A stretch of 64,000 bases of DNA from Pasteurella atlantica (GCF_963693435.1 NZ_OY856306.1:1674001-1738000); one strand, 5' to 3'; counted from the first letter of the stretch, positions 10,343 to 19,562 are shown. Made by a program: numbers and translations. The notes: a model not told the origin generated them from the letters alone.

Positions 10343-11548
10343 TTATCTTCCTATCAGCGGTATTAAAATTTGAGTAATAAAATAAAGAAGAGCGATTATT
10401 TGAAGATAACCCCAAATACTCATTTTTTTATATTGCTTACCTTTTACTAACTCATTGTATAAGTTATATAACGTTATGGATGCATCTTCAAAGTCGGTAT
10501 TTCTTTTAATTTGATTTAATCCCTTATAAATCATTTCTCTGGTTTTATCATCAATATTATATTCATAAATAATTTTTAAAAGTCGCTCATAAATATCATA
10601 AGTTAAAGCAAAATATCGCCCTTCTTTTTTAGATTTTTCAAATCGTTCTTTATTTCTTTCTAGCTCTTCTTTTAGGGTTTCTTGGTTAATATTCTTTAAT
10701 CTTGTATAGAAAATATGTTGATAATACATACTTTCTAAAAATTCCTGAGTCCTTTTTTCTTTTAACTCTTTAATAAACGCCATTCCTTGATCTACTTTAA
10801 ATTCAATATGATTATCAGAATACATTAAACTGGTAATATCAAGTAAATCTGATCTTAAAACACCATTGAGATAAGGCATATTTTCAAATTTCAACAAGGT
10901 AATTGTTACAATATCCCAGTGATATTCTGATAGGCGTTCTTTTTCAAAAAATGCCATACATTTATCATAATCATCTAATATTTTTTTAATCGATGTGAAT
11001 ACTTTATCTTTCTCACTTGTTGTTAAATCTCTTTTACTCGGATTGACAAAATAATCAACTTTATAATTTTCTTTTAACTTTGGAGCATAGTAATCCCCTT
11101 GATAACAAATTTCTCTTATTACCGTTAATATTTTAGAAGATTCGCAAAGTTCTAATGGGCAAGAATAAGAAAAATAAAGTAAATCATCTTCTAAAATAAG
11201 TTGAGGCAACATCAAAGAACTAAAATTTAATTCACTAATTTTTCTTAATAACGCAATCACATTTGTTTGCTCTGTTATTCTCAGAAATGGGGCTTTAACC
11301 TTAAATTCATTGTTATTTACTTTTATATTCAGCAACATACAAGAATGTTTAATTTCTATATCAATATCTTTATTATTCAGTCTTAATGTACCAGCTACAT
11401 TATTGTTAATAAATTTTAAAAGATGATATATTACCGCCTTATATTCCTTTTGCTCATAAGCTTCGGTTGCTTCTGAGTATTCCGAATAAAGAAGTTCACA
11501 TTCTCTATAACCATAATCCTTTAAAGGATTTTCAAACCTTGGAAACAT
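10343..11548 (-). CDS. Unknown tail-anchored protein, partner of the adjacent protease
   Basis: 401 residues, no confident family. The first half (about 20-150) has alternating beta/alpha character with an LLRKISELNFSSLMLPQLIL segment that resembles the YbjN-like domain of the neighbour. The second half is helical, charged and possibly TPR-like (e.g. LKEELERNKERFEKSKKEGR, then KGLNQIKRNTDFEDASITLY). The final 20 residues are hydrophobic (YLQIIALLYFITQILIPLIG), a probable C-terminal membrane anchor. The downstream protease starts after a single base. The likely job is to hold or regulate that protease at the membrane (inference). Upstream (11549-11610) is AT-rich with no other gene. Confidence 0.6.
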   Translation of the reverse strand: MFPRFENPLKDYGYRECELLYSEYSEATEAYEQKEYKAVIYHLLKFINNNVAGTLRLNNKDIDIEIKHSCMLLNIKVNNNEFKVKAPFLRITEQTNVIALLRKISELNFSSLMLPQLILEDDLLYFSYSCPLELCESSKILTVIREICYQGDYYAPKLKENYKVDYFVNPSKRDLTTSEKDKVFTSIKKILDDYDKCMAFFEKERLSEYHWDIVTITLLKFENMPYLNGVLRSDLLDITSLMYSDNHIEFKVDQGMAFIKELKEKRTQEFLESMYYQHIFYTRLKNINQETLKEELERNKERFEKSKKEGRYFALTYDIYERLLKIIYEYNIDDKTREMIYKGLNQIKRNTDFEDASITLYNLYNELVKGKQYKKMSIWGYLQIIALLYFITQILIPLIGR

Positions 11549-11610
11549 ATCACCTCTGAATAGTTAAATATATTGATTGAAAATATAGCATAATTTTTGT
11601 AAATTTATAT

Positions 11611-11641
11611 AAAAAAATAACCGCTTATAGCGGTTATTTTT
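11611..11641. terminator. Bidirectional-looking terminator after the carboxynorspermidine dehydrogenase gene
   Basis: Ten-bp stem AATAACCGCT/AGCGGTTATT (11616-11625 with 11629-11638), 3-nt loop, seven A on the left and a T run on the right. It lies between two leftward genes, so it mainly ends the transcript of the gene at 11659-12894. Confidence 0.75.
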
Positions 11642-11658
11642 ACTTTATTTTTTGCAAA

Positions 11659-12894
11659 TTAAAACACTAATTCACGATCCCCATTTTCATCTTTAATACG
11701 ATTTGGCAAACCAATTTTATTTAATAAATTTATATAAGGTTTAGGATCAAGTTGTTCTACATTACGCATTTCCAAACAATCCCACTCTCCTGTAGCAACT
11801 AACAGTGCTGCTGCCACAGCTGGAACGCCTGCAGTATAAGAGATACCTTGACTTCCCACTTCTTCATAAGCTTCTTTATGGCTTGCTGTATTATAAATAA
11901 AGATTTCTTTATCTTTACCGTCTTTTTTACCTTTAATCAGATCGCCAATGCAAGTATGACCCGTATAATTTTCAGCTAAAGTTGGTGGATCAGGTAATAC
12001 TGCTTTAACGACTTTCAATGGAACGACTTCCACGCCTTCGGCTGTTTTAACTGGTTTTTCAGACAATAAACCTAAATTTTTCAATACATTAAACACGTTA
12101 ATATAATGATCGCCAAATCCCATCCAGAAACGAATATTAGGTACCCCCAAATGTTTTGCTAATGAATGCACTTCTTCGTGTCCCGTTAAGTAAGAATTTT
12201 GTACGCCTACAACAGGTAAATCATCGGTACGTTTCACTTCAAACATCTGATTAGTTTGCCATTGATTATTTTGCCAAGAATAAACTACTCCCGTAAATTC
12301 TCTAAAATTCACTTCAGGATCAAAGTTAGTCGCAAAATATTTTCCGTGATTACCTGCGTTAATATCAATAATATCAATACTTTCTACACTATCAAACTCT
12401 GTCACCCCATAAGCTGCATAAGCATTTACGACACCGGGATCAAAACCTGCACCTAAAATAGCAGTAATTTTGTTTTCTTTACAACGTTCTAAACGTTTCC
12501 ATTCATAATGAGCATACCAAGGTGGTGTTGGGCAAACTTTATCTTGATCTTCTGCAACCGCAGTATCAATATACGCCACACCTGTTTGAATGCACGCCTC
12601 TAAAATAGGCATATTTTGAAAAGATTGAGCAACATTAATCACAATTTGCGACTGTGTTTTTTCAATAAGAGCTTTAGTTTGTTCAATGTCAAAGGCATCT
12701 AAGGTGTAGCATTGAATTGTGTCAGGAAGTTTAAAACTCTTTTTTTCCTCAACACTCTTAGCAATTTTTTGACATTTTGATAAGGTTCGAGAGGCAATAA
12801 CAATGTTACCTAAAATATCATTATGTTGAGCACATTTATGTGCCACAACTTGAGCAACCCCACCCGCACCAATAATTAACACATTTTTCTTCAT
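11659..12894 (-). CDS. Carboxynorspermidine dehydrogenase (saccharopine dehydrogenase family)
   Basis: 411 residues. The N-terminal Rossmann motif is VLIIGAGGVAQVVAHK (about 5-20). Further family segments are DTAVAEDQDKVC, GAGFDPGVVNAYAAYG and the C-terminal GVPAVAAALLVATGEWD. The Vibrio/Campylobacter-type enzyme reductively condenses aspartate semialdehyde with putrescine (or diaminopropane) to a carboxy-polyamine, which NspC then decarboxylates to spermidine or norspermidine. nspC is present in this window at 35373-36488, which supports this reading over saccharopine dehydrogenase. Single gene with its own terminator, divergent from the MMPL cluster. Confidence 0.87.
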   Translation of the reverse strand: MKKNVLIIGAGGVAQVVAHKCAQHNDILGNIVIASRTLSKCQKIAKSVEEKKSFKLPDTIQCYTLDAFDIEQTKALIEKTQSQIVINVAQSFQNMPILEACIQTGVAYIDTAVAEDQDKVCPTPPWYAHYEWKRLERCKENKITAILGAGFDPGVVNAYAAYGVTEFDSVESIDIIDINAGNHGKYFATNFDPEVNFREFTGVVYSWQNNQWQTNQMFEVKRTDDLPVVGVQNSYLTGHEEVHSLAKHLGVPNIRFWMGFGDHYINVFNVLKNLGLLSEKPVKTAEGVEVVPLKVVKAVLPDPPTLAENYTGHTCIGDLIKGKKDGKDKEIFIYNTASHKEAYEEVGSQGISYTAGVPAVAAALLVATGEWDCLEMRNVEQLDPKPYINLLNKIGLPNRIKDENGDRELVF

Positions 12895-13043
12895 TATAGC
12901 ATTTTCCTCCGAAGTACCTTAGCGTAGCAAAACCTAAGATATAAGGCTTAAAGTAAAACTTGATACATATTGAAAACCTAAAAAGTCAATATCAAGTCAT
13001 TTCAGTAAAAAACAAGTTGCGGATTATAACAGAATTTACTTTT

Positions 13044-13097
13044 AAGCGGTGACATCTTCATTATTTTTTGCAAATTTTTATAAAGATCATACCGCTT
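13044..13097. repeat. Inverted pair of uptake-signal cores
   Basis: AAGCGGT-type core on one strand and its complement ACCGCTT 40 bp later, with matching flanks (ATCTT/AAGAT) so a hairpin can form. A TTTGCAAATTTTT block lies between. It sits in the divergent promoter region of the dehydrogenase and the MMPL gene. Confidence 0.55.
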
Positions 13098-13156
13098 GAC
13101 TTTTATTTTTATATCAATAAAATATGATATTATATTTAAATGAACTGGAGTTTTTG

Positions 13157-15712
13157 ATGAAGAAAAGAATTTTGCAATTTTCAATTAATCACCCTAAAAA
13201 GGTATTTTGGATTACAGGATTAATTACGTTATTGTCATTGTTAATGATGTTTCGTATTAATGTTGACACCGATCCTGAAAATATGCTTCCTCATTCTCAC
13301 CCTGCACGTATTTTACACGATGAAGTAAAACAACGTTTTGGTTTGGCAGATATGCTAGTTGTTGGTGTGGTTAATGATAAGGACAGTAATGGTATTTACA
13401 ATCCTAACAGTTTAAGCAACCTTAAAAAACTCTCTGACGCAGTAATGACATTAGATGGTGTTGTTGTGGAAGATGTAATGAGTTTACCTGTTAGTGACAA
13501 TATCTCTCAAATTCAAAAAGAAGGCACAAAGGCGATTTCTTTCCACTACCTAATGGAAACGCCACCGAGCGAACAAGCTCAAGCCGATCAAATTCGTCAA
13601 TGGGTCGATAGATTGCCTATGCTACAAAATACCTTAGTTTCTGGTGACAACAAAGCAGCAGGGCTATTTATTCCTATTACCTCTAAAGATAAAAGTTATC
13701 AACTTTATAATCAAATTCAAGATATTGTGGCTGGTTTTGATAAAAAAGGCGATGAATTTTATATCACAGGCTTACCTGTTGCAGAAGATACCTTTGGGGT
13801 AGAAATGTTTTTGCAAATGGCAATTTCTGCACCTGCTGCTGCAGCATTAATTTTTGTGCTAATGCTATTTTTCTTCCGCTCCCCTGCTCTGGTTGCTGCT
13901 CCAATGATTTTGGCAATGGCAACGGTGATTATCACAATGGGATTAATGATCGGAATGGGCTTTTCAGTACATATTATGTCATCAATGATTCCAATATTTT
14001 TAATGCCAATTGCCGTGGTGGACTCCATTCACGTGTTATCTGATTTTAGTGATAATTATCGAGCAGGAAAAGACAAAAAAGTACTTGCCGAAGAATGTGT
14101 AACGGATCTATTCCGTCCAATGCTATTTACTTCATTAACATCATTAATTGGTTTTTTATCTCTAAATACAGCAGATATTCCGCCAGTACGTGTGTTTGGT
14201 AGCTTTGTCGGGTTTGGGATTATTCTTGCCTTTATTTTAACAATGACATTAATTCCTGCGTATATGGTCAGTTTATCGGATAAAACCCTAGATAAAATGG
14301 CAGCCAAACTACACAGTCACGATGATGATCAATCATTAACTGCTAGAGTATTACGCAAAATGCCACAAGCGGTAATGCGTCATAGTAAATTGATTTTATC
14401 ACTAATGGTTGCTGTGATGATCGTAAGTGGTTGGGGAATTAGTAAAACCGTGATCAATGATAACCCGATGAATTGGTTTAATCAATCACACCCTATTCGT
14501 CAAGCAGATAAAGTGTTGAATACGCATTTTGCAGGAACCTATGAGGCTTATATTAGCTTCAGTAATACACAAAAAAATGATGAAAATATTGAGGCACTTA
14601 CTACACCTATCTTAAAAAATGCCCCTGATAGTGTTAAACAAAAATGGCAAAATTTGATCCAAAAGCAACCGCTTAACTGGTCGAATATTGAAGATAGTTT
14701 AATTGAATATCAATTTAGTGCTGATGATGTTGAAGAACCTTTTTGGACTCAACTTCAAAGTGTTGTAGCAAAAGTAAATCAATCACAACAAGTCTTCTTA
14801 CAACCTGAAAACTTGGCTTATTTAGAAAAAGTTCAAGGGGCATTACAGCAATCTGGTTTAGTAGGAAAAAGTACCGCACTACCGGATTTATTAAAAGTGG
14901 TAAACCGTGAATTACGCAGTGGTGAAGATAAAGATTTTGTATTACCACTATCTGCTGATGCAAATGCTCAAGCCATTATGACCTATCAAAGTTCACATCG
15001 CCCAAATTCAGTTTGGCATATGGTCACACCTGATTATCAATCAGCCGTTATATGGTTACAACTTAAATCAGGTGACAACCAAGATATGAGTAAAGTTGTT
15101 GATTATATGGATAACTGGTTTGCAAAAAATCCAACACCGAAAGGATTAGAAATGCAGTGGAGTGGACTAACCTATATCAATGTGGTTTGGCAAGATGCAA
15201 TGGTAAATGGAATGCTAATTAGTTTAATTTCATCCTTTGTAATGGCAATGCTAATGGTAATGTTCTTATTCCGTTCTGTTGTGTGGGGAGTGATTGCGAT
15301 GATCCCATTATCTACCACGATTATGCTGATTTACGGCATTATTGGTTGGGTCGGTAAAAATTATGATATGCCTGTTGCGGTATTATCTGCATTAACACTT
15401 GGGCTATCTGTGGATTTTGCAATTCACTTTATTGAACGCAGTCGTTTACACGAAGTAAATAAATTAAAACTTGATTGGAAACAAGGCATTATTGATGTCT
15501 TTGAAGAACCAAGCCGTGCCATTGCTCGTAATGCAATCGTAATTGCACTTGGATTTACCCCATTATTGATTGCACCATTAGTACCTTATCAAACGGTGGG
15601 ATTTTTTATGGCAGCAATTATGGCAATTTCTTGTTTAGCAACCTTAGTGATTATTCCAGCCTTGGTCTATGCACTACAAAATAAACTATTTAAACGTGAC
15701 TTAACGTATTAA
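13157..15712 (+). CDS. MMPL/RND-superfamily lipid or hydrophobe exporter
   Basis: 851 residues. One membrane segment near 14-33 is followed by a large periplasmic domain, a block of membrane helices (about 210-380), a second single helix (about 408-426), another periplasmic domain, and a last block of helices (about 685-840): the duplicated RND layout. The length and SSD-like helices fit the MMPL group rather than drug-efflux AcrB (about 1030). The start at 13157 is preferred over 13124 because TGGAG lies just before it. The next gene starts 10 bp later and three more follow closely. With a LolA-like carrier and an outer-membrane barrel, a trans-envelope lipid or hydrophobic-compound route is plausible (inference). 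Confidence 0.8.
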   Translation: MKKRILQFSINHPKKVFWITGLITLLSLLMMFRINVDTDPENMLPHSHPARILHDEVKQRFGLADMLVVGVVNDKDSNGIYNPNSLSNLKKLSDAVMTLDGVVVEDVMSLPVSDNISQIQKEGTKAISFHYLMETPPSEQAQADQIRQWVDRLPMLQNTLVSGDNKAAGLFIPITSKDKSYQLYNQIQDIVAGFDKKGDEFYITGLPVAEDTFGVEMFLQMAISAPAAAALIFVLMLFFFRSPALVAAPMILAMATVIITMGLMIGMGFSVHIMSSMIPIFLMPIAVVDSIHVLSDFSDNYRAGKDKKVLAEECVTDLFRPMLFTSLTSLIGFLSLNTADIPPVRVFGSFVGFGIILAFILTMTLIPAYMVSLSDKTLDKMAAKLHSHDDDQSLTARVLRKMPQAVMRHSKLILSLMVAVMIVSGWGISKTVINDNPMNWFNQSHPIRQADKVLNTHFAGTYEAYISFSNTQKNDENIEALTTPILKNAPDSVKQKWQNLIQKQPLNWSNIEDSLIEYQFSADDVEEPFWTQLQSVVAKVNQSQQVFLQPENLAYLEKVQGALQQSGLVGKSTALPDLLKVVNRELRSGEDKDFVLPLSADANAQAIMTYQSSHRPNSVWHMVTPDYQSAVIWLQLKSGDNQDMSKVVDYMDNWFAKNPTPKGLEMQWSGLTYINVVWQDAMVNGMLISLISSFVMAMLMVMFLFRSVVWGVIAMIPLSTTIMLIYGIIGWVGKNYDMPVAVLSALTLGLSVDFAIHFIERSRLHEVNKLKLDWKQGIIDVFEEPSRAIARNAIVIALGFTPLLIAPLVPYQTVGFFMAAIMAISCLATLVIIPALVYALQNKLFKRDLTY

Positions 15713-15722
15713 GGAGAAACCA

Positions 15723-16517
15723 ATGAAAACAAATATGGTAAAAAATACAGCATTAGTAATAACTGGATTAACAATGAGCTTATCAACTTGGGCAATTTCA
15801 GCAAACGAAATTATTCATAAATCAAATTTAGCTGCAGTTTATCCCGCTAATGATGGAAAAACAGAAGCAAGAATGATGATTGTGGATAATCAAGGACGTA
15901 AGCAAATGCGTCAATTTTATATCCTGCGTAAAAATGTCACCAAAGGTGGCGATCAAAAATATTTTGTGGTGTTTACTAAGCCATCAGATGTCGCAAGAAC
16001 GACTTTCTTAGTAGATAAACACCCGGGTAAAGAGGATGATCGTTGGTTATATTTACCTGCTTTAGATTTAGTCAAACGTATTGCAGCTGGAGATAAACGA
16101 ACCAGTTTTGTAGGTTCAACGTTCTTTTATGAAGATATTTCAGGGCGTGATGTAAATGCAGATAGTTACAGCATTGAAAAAGAAACAGATAAACAATGGA
16201 TTTTAAAAGCAGTGCCAAAATCTCGTACAGGAGTGGAATTTAACTATTTTACCGTTGCTATTGATAAAGATACTTATCTTCCCCGTGAAGCAAAATATTA
16301 TGATAACAGTGGTAAATTATATCGTCGTATTACAGGTTCAAATATCAAAAATATGGATGGTTTCCCAACTTTAACTCAAATTAAGGCAGAAAATCTGAAT
16401 GATAAAAGTTATAGCATTACACAAATGCGAAATGTGAAATATAACGTGAATTTACCAAACAGTGTATTTACCGAAGGTGCTTTACGTATGCCACCTAATC
16501 AATGGTTAAGGAAGTAA
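15723..16517 (+). CDS. LolA-like periplasmic outer-membrane lipoprotein-sorting protein
   Basis: 264 residues with a signal peptide (TALVITGLTMSLSTWAISA). The mature part has a LolA/LppX-like beta pattern, including MMIVDNQGRKQMRQF, PSDVARTTFLV and DDRWLYLPALDLVKRIAAGD, typical of the 'outer membrane lipoprotein-sorting protein' family that accompanies MMPL transporters. It probably shuttles a lipid or lipoprotein from the RND exporter across the periplasm. Good AAGGAGA ribosome site; the next gene follows after 2 bp. Confidence 0.8.
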   Translation: MKTNMVKNTALVITGLTMSLSTWAISANEIIHKSNLAAVYPANDGKTEARMMIVDNQGRKQMRQFYILRKNVTKGGDQKYFVVFTKPSDVARTTFLVDKHPGKEDDRWLYLPALDLVKRIAAGDKRTSFVGSTFFYEDISGRDVNADSYSIEKETDKQWILKAVPKSRTGVEFNYFTVAIDKDTYLPREAKYYDNSGKLYRRITGSNIKNMDGFPTLTQIKAENLNDKSYSITQMRNVKYNVNLPNSVFTEGALRMPPNQWLRK

Positions 16518-16519
16518 CA

Positions 16520-17839
16520 ATGAAAAGAACATATTGGGCATTATTATTAAGTAGTCTGCTCTCGGTTTCTTCAACAGTAATCGCTCAAGATGTCAGTGGC
16601 TTAAATACCACTGACATTGAGAAAGAATTAGAAGAATGGAATGATGACGACACGTCAAAAAGTAATTGGAATATAGGGGCTTTTATTGAAGCGGATTATG
16701 GTGTATTTACACATAATCATACTGCAAACAATCGAGATAAAAGTCTGGCTGAAATACGCAGTGAAATTTTCGCCAATCGTTACTTTGGATCGCATTTTTT
16801 ATCTGCAAAATTAGATCTTATTGCTGATGATATTGACGATCATAGTTTACAAGCAGATCTTAAAGAACTATTTGTTGATTTTAAATTAAATGACAAAATG
16901 AGTGTACGCCTAGGACAACAAGTATTAACTTGGGGAACAGGCGATTACATTTTTATTAATGACTTATTTAGTAAAGATTGGCAATCAATGCTTTCAGGTA
17001 GAGATGATAGTTATCTAAAAAAATCTGATCCTGCTGTGAAATTTAATTGGTTTAATGATTTTGCAAATATTAATTTAGCGTGGATACCCGTATTCAATGG
17101 CGATGAATACATTAGTGGAGAACGTTTTGCTTATTACAATCCGATGTTAGGAAAAGTCACAAATCAGAGAGTAAAAGTAGAAAATCCGAAAAATAATTTA
17201 TCAAATAGTACATTAGCATTAAGGCTTTCTAAACGTCTGAATGGTGTTGAATATGCGTTATATGGTTATCACGGATTATATTCACAACCCACAGCCTTTA
17301 ATCCTTTTTCGGGGAAAAGTAAATTCCCTAAAATCAATACCTTTGGTGCAAGTGTGAGAGGGGCTTTAATGGGCGGTGTTGCAAATTCTGAAATATCACA
17401 TTGGAATTTCCTAGAAGAAAAAGCAGGAGATAATCCGTTTATTCCTAATGATCAACTTAATTTATTGGTAGGTTATGAACACGAATTAGTACAAAATGTC
17501 ACACTAAGTGGACAATATCTAATTCAAAAAATGCAAAATTATGAAAAAGCGAAACAGAGTTCATTTAATCCTGATTTGCTTATCAATAAATGGCATCAAA
17601 CTTTGACATTACGTTTGAATTGGCAGGCAATGCAACAAAAACTCAATATGTCAATCTTTGCCTTTTATTCACCCGATGAAAAAGATTTCTATATTAAACC
17701 GAAAATTAGTTATCGCCAAAATGATCATTGGTTTTATGAAATAGGGGCAAATCTTTTCGGAGGTAAAAATAAACATACCCAATGGGGACAGTTTAAAGAA
17801 AATTCTAATATCTATACACGTTTAAAATATAACTTTTAG
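16520..17839 (+). CDS. Outer-membrane beta-barrel of the MMPL/LolA-like cluster (DUF1302-like)
   Basis: 439 residues from the ATG at 16520 (an in-frame ATG at 16502 overlaps the previous gene; AAGGAAG precedes 16520). Signal peptide up to TVIAQ, a short acidic linker, then alternating hydrophobic strands and a C-terminal phenylalanine (RLKYNF), the usual outer-membrane barrel signature. The segment VRLGQQVLTWGTGDYIFIND is typical of DUF1302-like barrels found next to MMPL and LolA-like genes. Probable outer-membrane end of the pathway. Ligand unknown. Confidence 0.75.
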   Translation: MKRTYWALLLSSLLSVSSTVIAQDVSGLNTTDIEKELEEWNDDDTSKSNWNIGAFIEADYGVFTHNHTANNRDKSLAEIRSEIFANRYFGSHFLSAKLDLIADDIDDHSLQADLKELFVDFKLNDKMSVRLGQQVLTWGTGDYIFINDLFSKDWQSMLSGRDDSYLKKSDPAVKFNWFNDFANINLAWIPVFNGDEYISGERFAYYNPMLGKVTNQRVKVENPKNNLSNSTLALRLSKRLNGVEYALYGYHGLYSQPTAFNPFSGKSKFPKINTFGASVRGALMGGVANSEISHWNFLEEKAGDNPFIPNDQLNLLVGYEHELVQNVTLSGQYLIQKMQNYEKAKQSSFNPDLLINKWHQTLTLRLNWQAMQQKLNMSIFAFYSPDEKDFYIKPKISYRQNDHWFYEIGANLFGGKNKHTQWGQFKENSNIYTRLKYNF

Positions 17840-17848
17840 GAGAAAAAA

Positions 17849-18037
17849 ATGAAAGTAAATGATATGTTACACATTATCGCAGGTAGCTTTATTATGCTAA
17901 GTGTTGCCTTGGGCTATTATGTTAATCCTTGGTGGTTCGCATTCACTTTTTTTGTAGGGGCAAACTTATTCCAGTCAGGATTTACAAAATGGTGCTTAAT
18001 GGCAGATATTCTGCGTAAACTAGGATTAAAAGATTAA
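17849..18037 (+). CDS. Small DUF2892-like inner-membrane protein
   Basis: 62 residues, two hydrophobic segments (about 8-24 and 27-45), and a single cysteine after QSGFTKW. This is the pattern of DUF2892 (YgaP-tail-like) proteins, which often accompany sulfur-transfer genes. It lies 9 bp after the barrel gene with a strong AGGAG site and 18 bp before the DsrE gene, so it belongs to this unit. Role unknown. Confidence 0.7.
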   Translation: MKVNDMLHIIAGSFIMLSVALGYYVNPWWFAFTFFVGANLFQSGFTKWCLMADILRKLGLKD

Positions 18038-18055
18038 TTTTAAAAGGAGAAGAAA

Positions 18056-18430
18056 ATGACTAAATGTTACGATTATGTTGGGACTATTTTTGAAAATGAA
18101 ACCAACCCAAATAAACCGACAGTTGCTTTTACACTGGCAAACAAAGCACTAGAAAAAGGTTATTCTTCAGCGATTATTTTAATGGTTGATGCGGTAAGTA
18201 TGTCTATTTCGGGAACGATTGATAATATTGATATCGGTGCCCCTTTTGGTGGATTAAAAGCATTACAAGAAGCCTTCATTGAAAAAGGTGGAAAAATCTT
18301 AGTTTGTAAGGCTTGTATGGTTCATAACAATATCACTCCAGAACAAATTGATTCACGTTTTGATATTATTGATGGCGGTGAAGTGATTGATCTTATTATG
18401 AATGCTAAAGGTTCATTACAAATTAGCTAA
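18056..18430 (+). CDS. DsrE/DsrF-like sulfur-relay family protein
   Basis: 124 residues with a DsrE-like Rossmann-type fold: VAFTLANKALEKGYSSAIIL, a GAPFGGLKALQEAFIEKGGK helix, and LVCKACMVHNNI carrying two cysteines, where sulfur-carrier members hold the reactive thiol. Family members bind or transfer sulfur (TusD/DsrE) or act as small regulatory partners. Good AAAGGAG site. Last gene before a terminator at 18457-18484. The link to the exporter genes upstream is by position only. Confidence 0.75.
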   Translation: MTKCYDYVGTIFENETNPNKPTVAFTLANKALEKGYSSAIILMVDAVSMSISGTIDNIDIGAPFGGLKALQEAFIEKGGKILVCKACMVHNNITPEQIDSRFDIIDGGEVIDLIMNAKGSLQIS

Positions 18431-18456
18431 TGAAGAGTTTAGATTAACATTATTTT

Positions 18457-18484
18457 AATGCCACTATCTAAGTGGCATTTTGTG
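18457..18484 (+). terminator. Terminator ending the MMPL-LolA-barrel-DsrE unit
   Basis: Stem AATGCCACT/AGTGGCATT (18457-18465 with 18471-18479) with a 5-nt loop, followed by TTTTGTGTTTT. It separates the upstream unit from the BASS-type transporter gene. Confidence 0.85.
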
Positions 18485-18511
18485 TTTTAACTAAGGATTG
18501 TAATTTTTATT

Positions 18512-19477
18512 ATGTGGAAAATATTAGCAGTTATTCAAAAAAATTTAGTTTGGGCAATTCCAATCGTAATGATTTTGGGAATTAGCAGTGGGTCTATTTT
18601 TGATATGCGTTTTTTAAAAATCACCATTGTCCCATTAACTTTTTTAATGGTTTATCCAATGATGATTAACTTAAAACTTGAAGCAGTTTTATCACCTAAA
18701 GGATTAAAAGCACAGATTGTGGCACAATTTTTAAATTTTGCCGTTATCCCTTTTATTGCCTTCTTTTTAGGAAAACTATTCTTTCCTGAACAACCTTTAA
18801 TTCGATTAGGCATTTTATTTGTTGCCCTACTCCCTACCAGTGGAATGACCATTTCTTGGACAGGGTTTGCCAAAGGCAATATCAATGCAGCAATCCAAAT
18901 GACCGTATTTGGACTTATTTTAGGCTCTATTGCCACACCTTTATATGCCAAATGGTTAATGGGAAAAAGTATTGAAATTCCTGTACAACAAGTGTTTACC
19001 TCCATTACGTTTGTGGTTTTCTTACCTATGTTTATGGGATTAGTGACTCGTAAATATTTAGTAAAAAAATTTGGTCAAGAACACTATCAAAAAAATATTA
19101 AACCCAAAGTTCCGATGTTTTCAACATTAGGAGTATTAGGTATTGTATTTGTGGCAATGGCACTAAAAGCCAAATCCATAACCGCAGAGCCTACTGTACT
19201 TATCAGTTATTTAACGCCTATCATTATTTTATATGTTATTAATTTCGCGTTAAGTACCATTGTGGCTAAGGTGTTTTTTAATCGAGAAGATGCCATTGCC
19301 GTCGTTTATGGCACAGTAATGCGAAATTTATCGATTGCACTGGCTATTGCAATGACCGTATTTGGAGAATCAGGTGCAGAAATTTCTATTGTTATCGCAA
19401 TGGCATATATCATTCAAGTACAAGCTGCGGCGTGGTATGTAAAATTGAGTGATAGAATATTTGGACAGAAAGTCTAA
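18512..19477 (+). CDS. BASS/ACR3-superfamily transporter, not a typical arsenite pump
   Basis: 321 residues, about ten hydrophobic segments, and the bile-acid/arsenite transporter pattern (VPLTFLMVYPMMINL, LPTSGMTISWTGFAKGNINA, YGTVMRNLSIALAIAM). It resembles proteins annotated as 'arsenic resistance protein', but the sequence contains no cysteine, whereas ACR3 arsenite exporters depend on a conserved cysteine in the fourth helix. No arsR or arsC gene is nearby. A substrate other than arsenite is therefore more likely. Preceded by a terminator, so it has its own promoter or depends on read-through. Confidence 0.7.
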   Translation: MWKILAVIQKNLVWAIPIVMILGISSGSIFDMRFLKITIVPLTFLMVYPMMINLKLEAVLSPKGLKAQIVAQFLNFAVIPFIAFFLGKLFFPEQPLIRLGILFVALLPTSGMTISWTGFAKGNINAAIQMTVFGLILGSIATPLYAKWLMGKSIEIPVQQVFTSITFVVFLPMFMGLVTRKYLVKKFGQEHYQKNIKPKVPMFSTLGVLGIVFVAMALKAKSITAEPTVLISYLTPIIILYVINFALSTIVAKVFFNREDAIAVVYGTVMRNLSIALAIAMTVFGESGAEISIVIAMAYIIQVQAAAWYVKLSDRIFGQKV

Positions 19478-19562
19478 AACCTAAAATCATAGCGGTTACA
19501 TTATTCAAACTTTTTGTAATTTTTTGTATAAATGTACCCGCTTATAATTAAGGATCGCTTAG

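Noticed and set aside
18512-19477. Arsenite efflux pump ACR3
   Set aside because: No conserved cysteine and no ars genes nearby.
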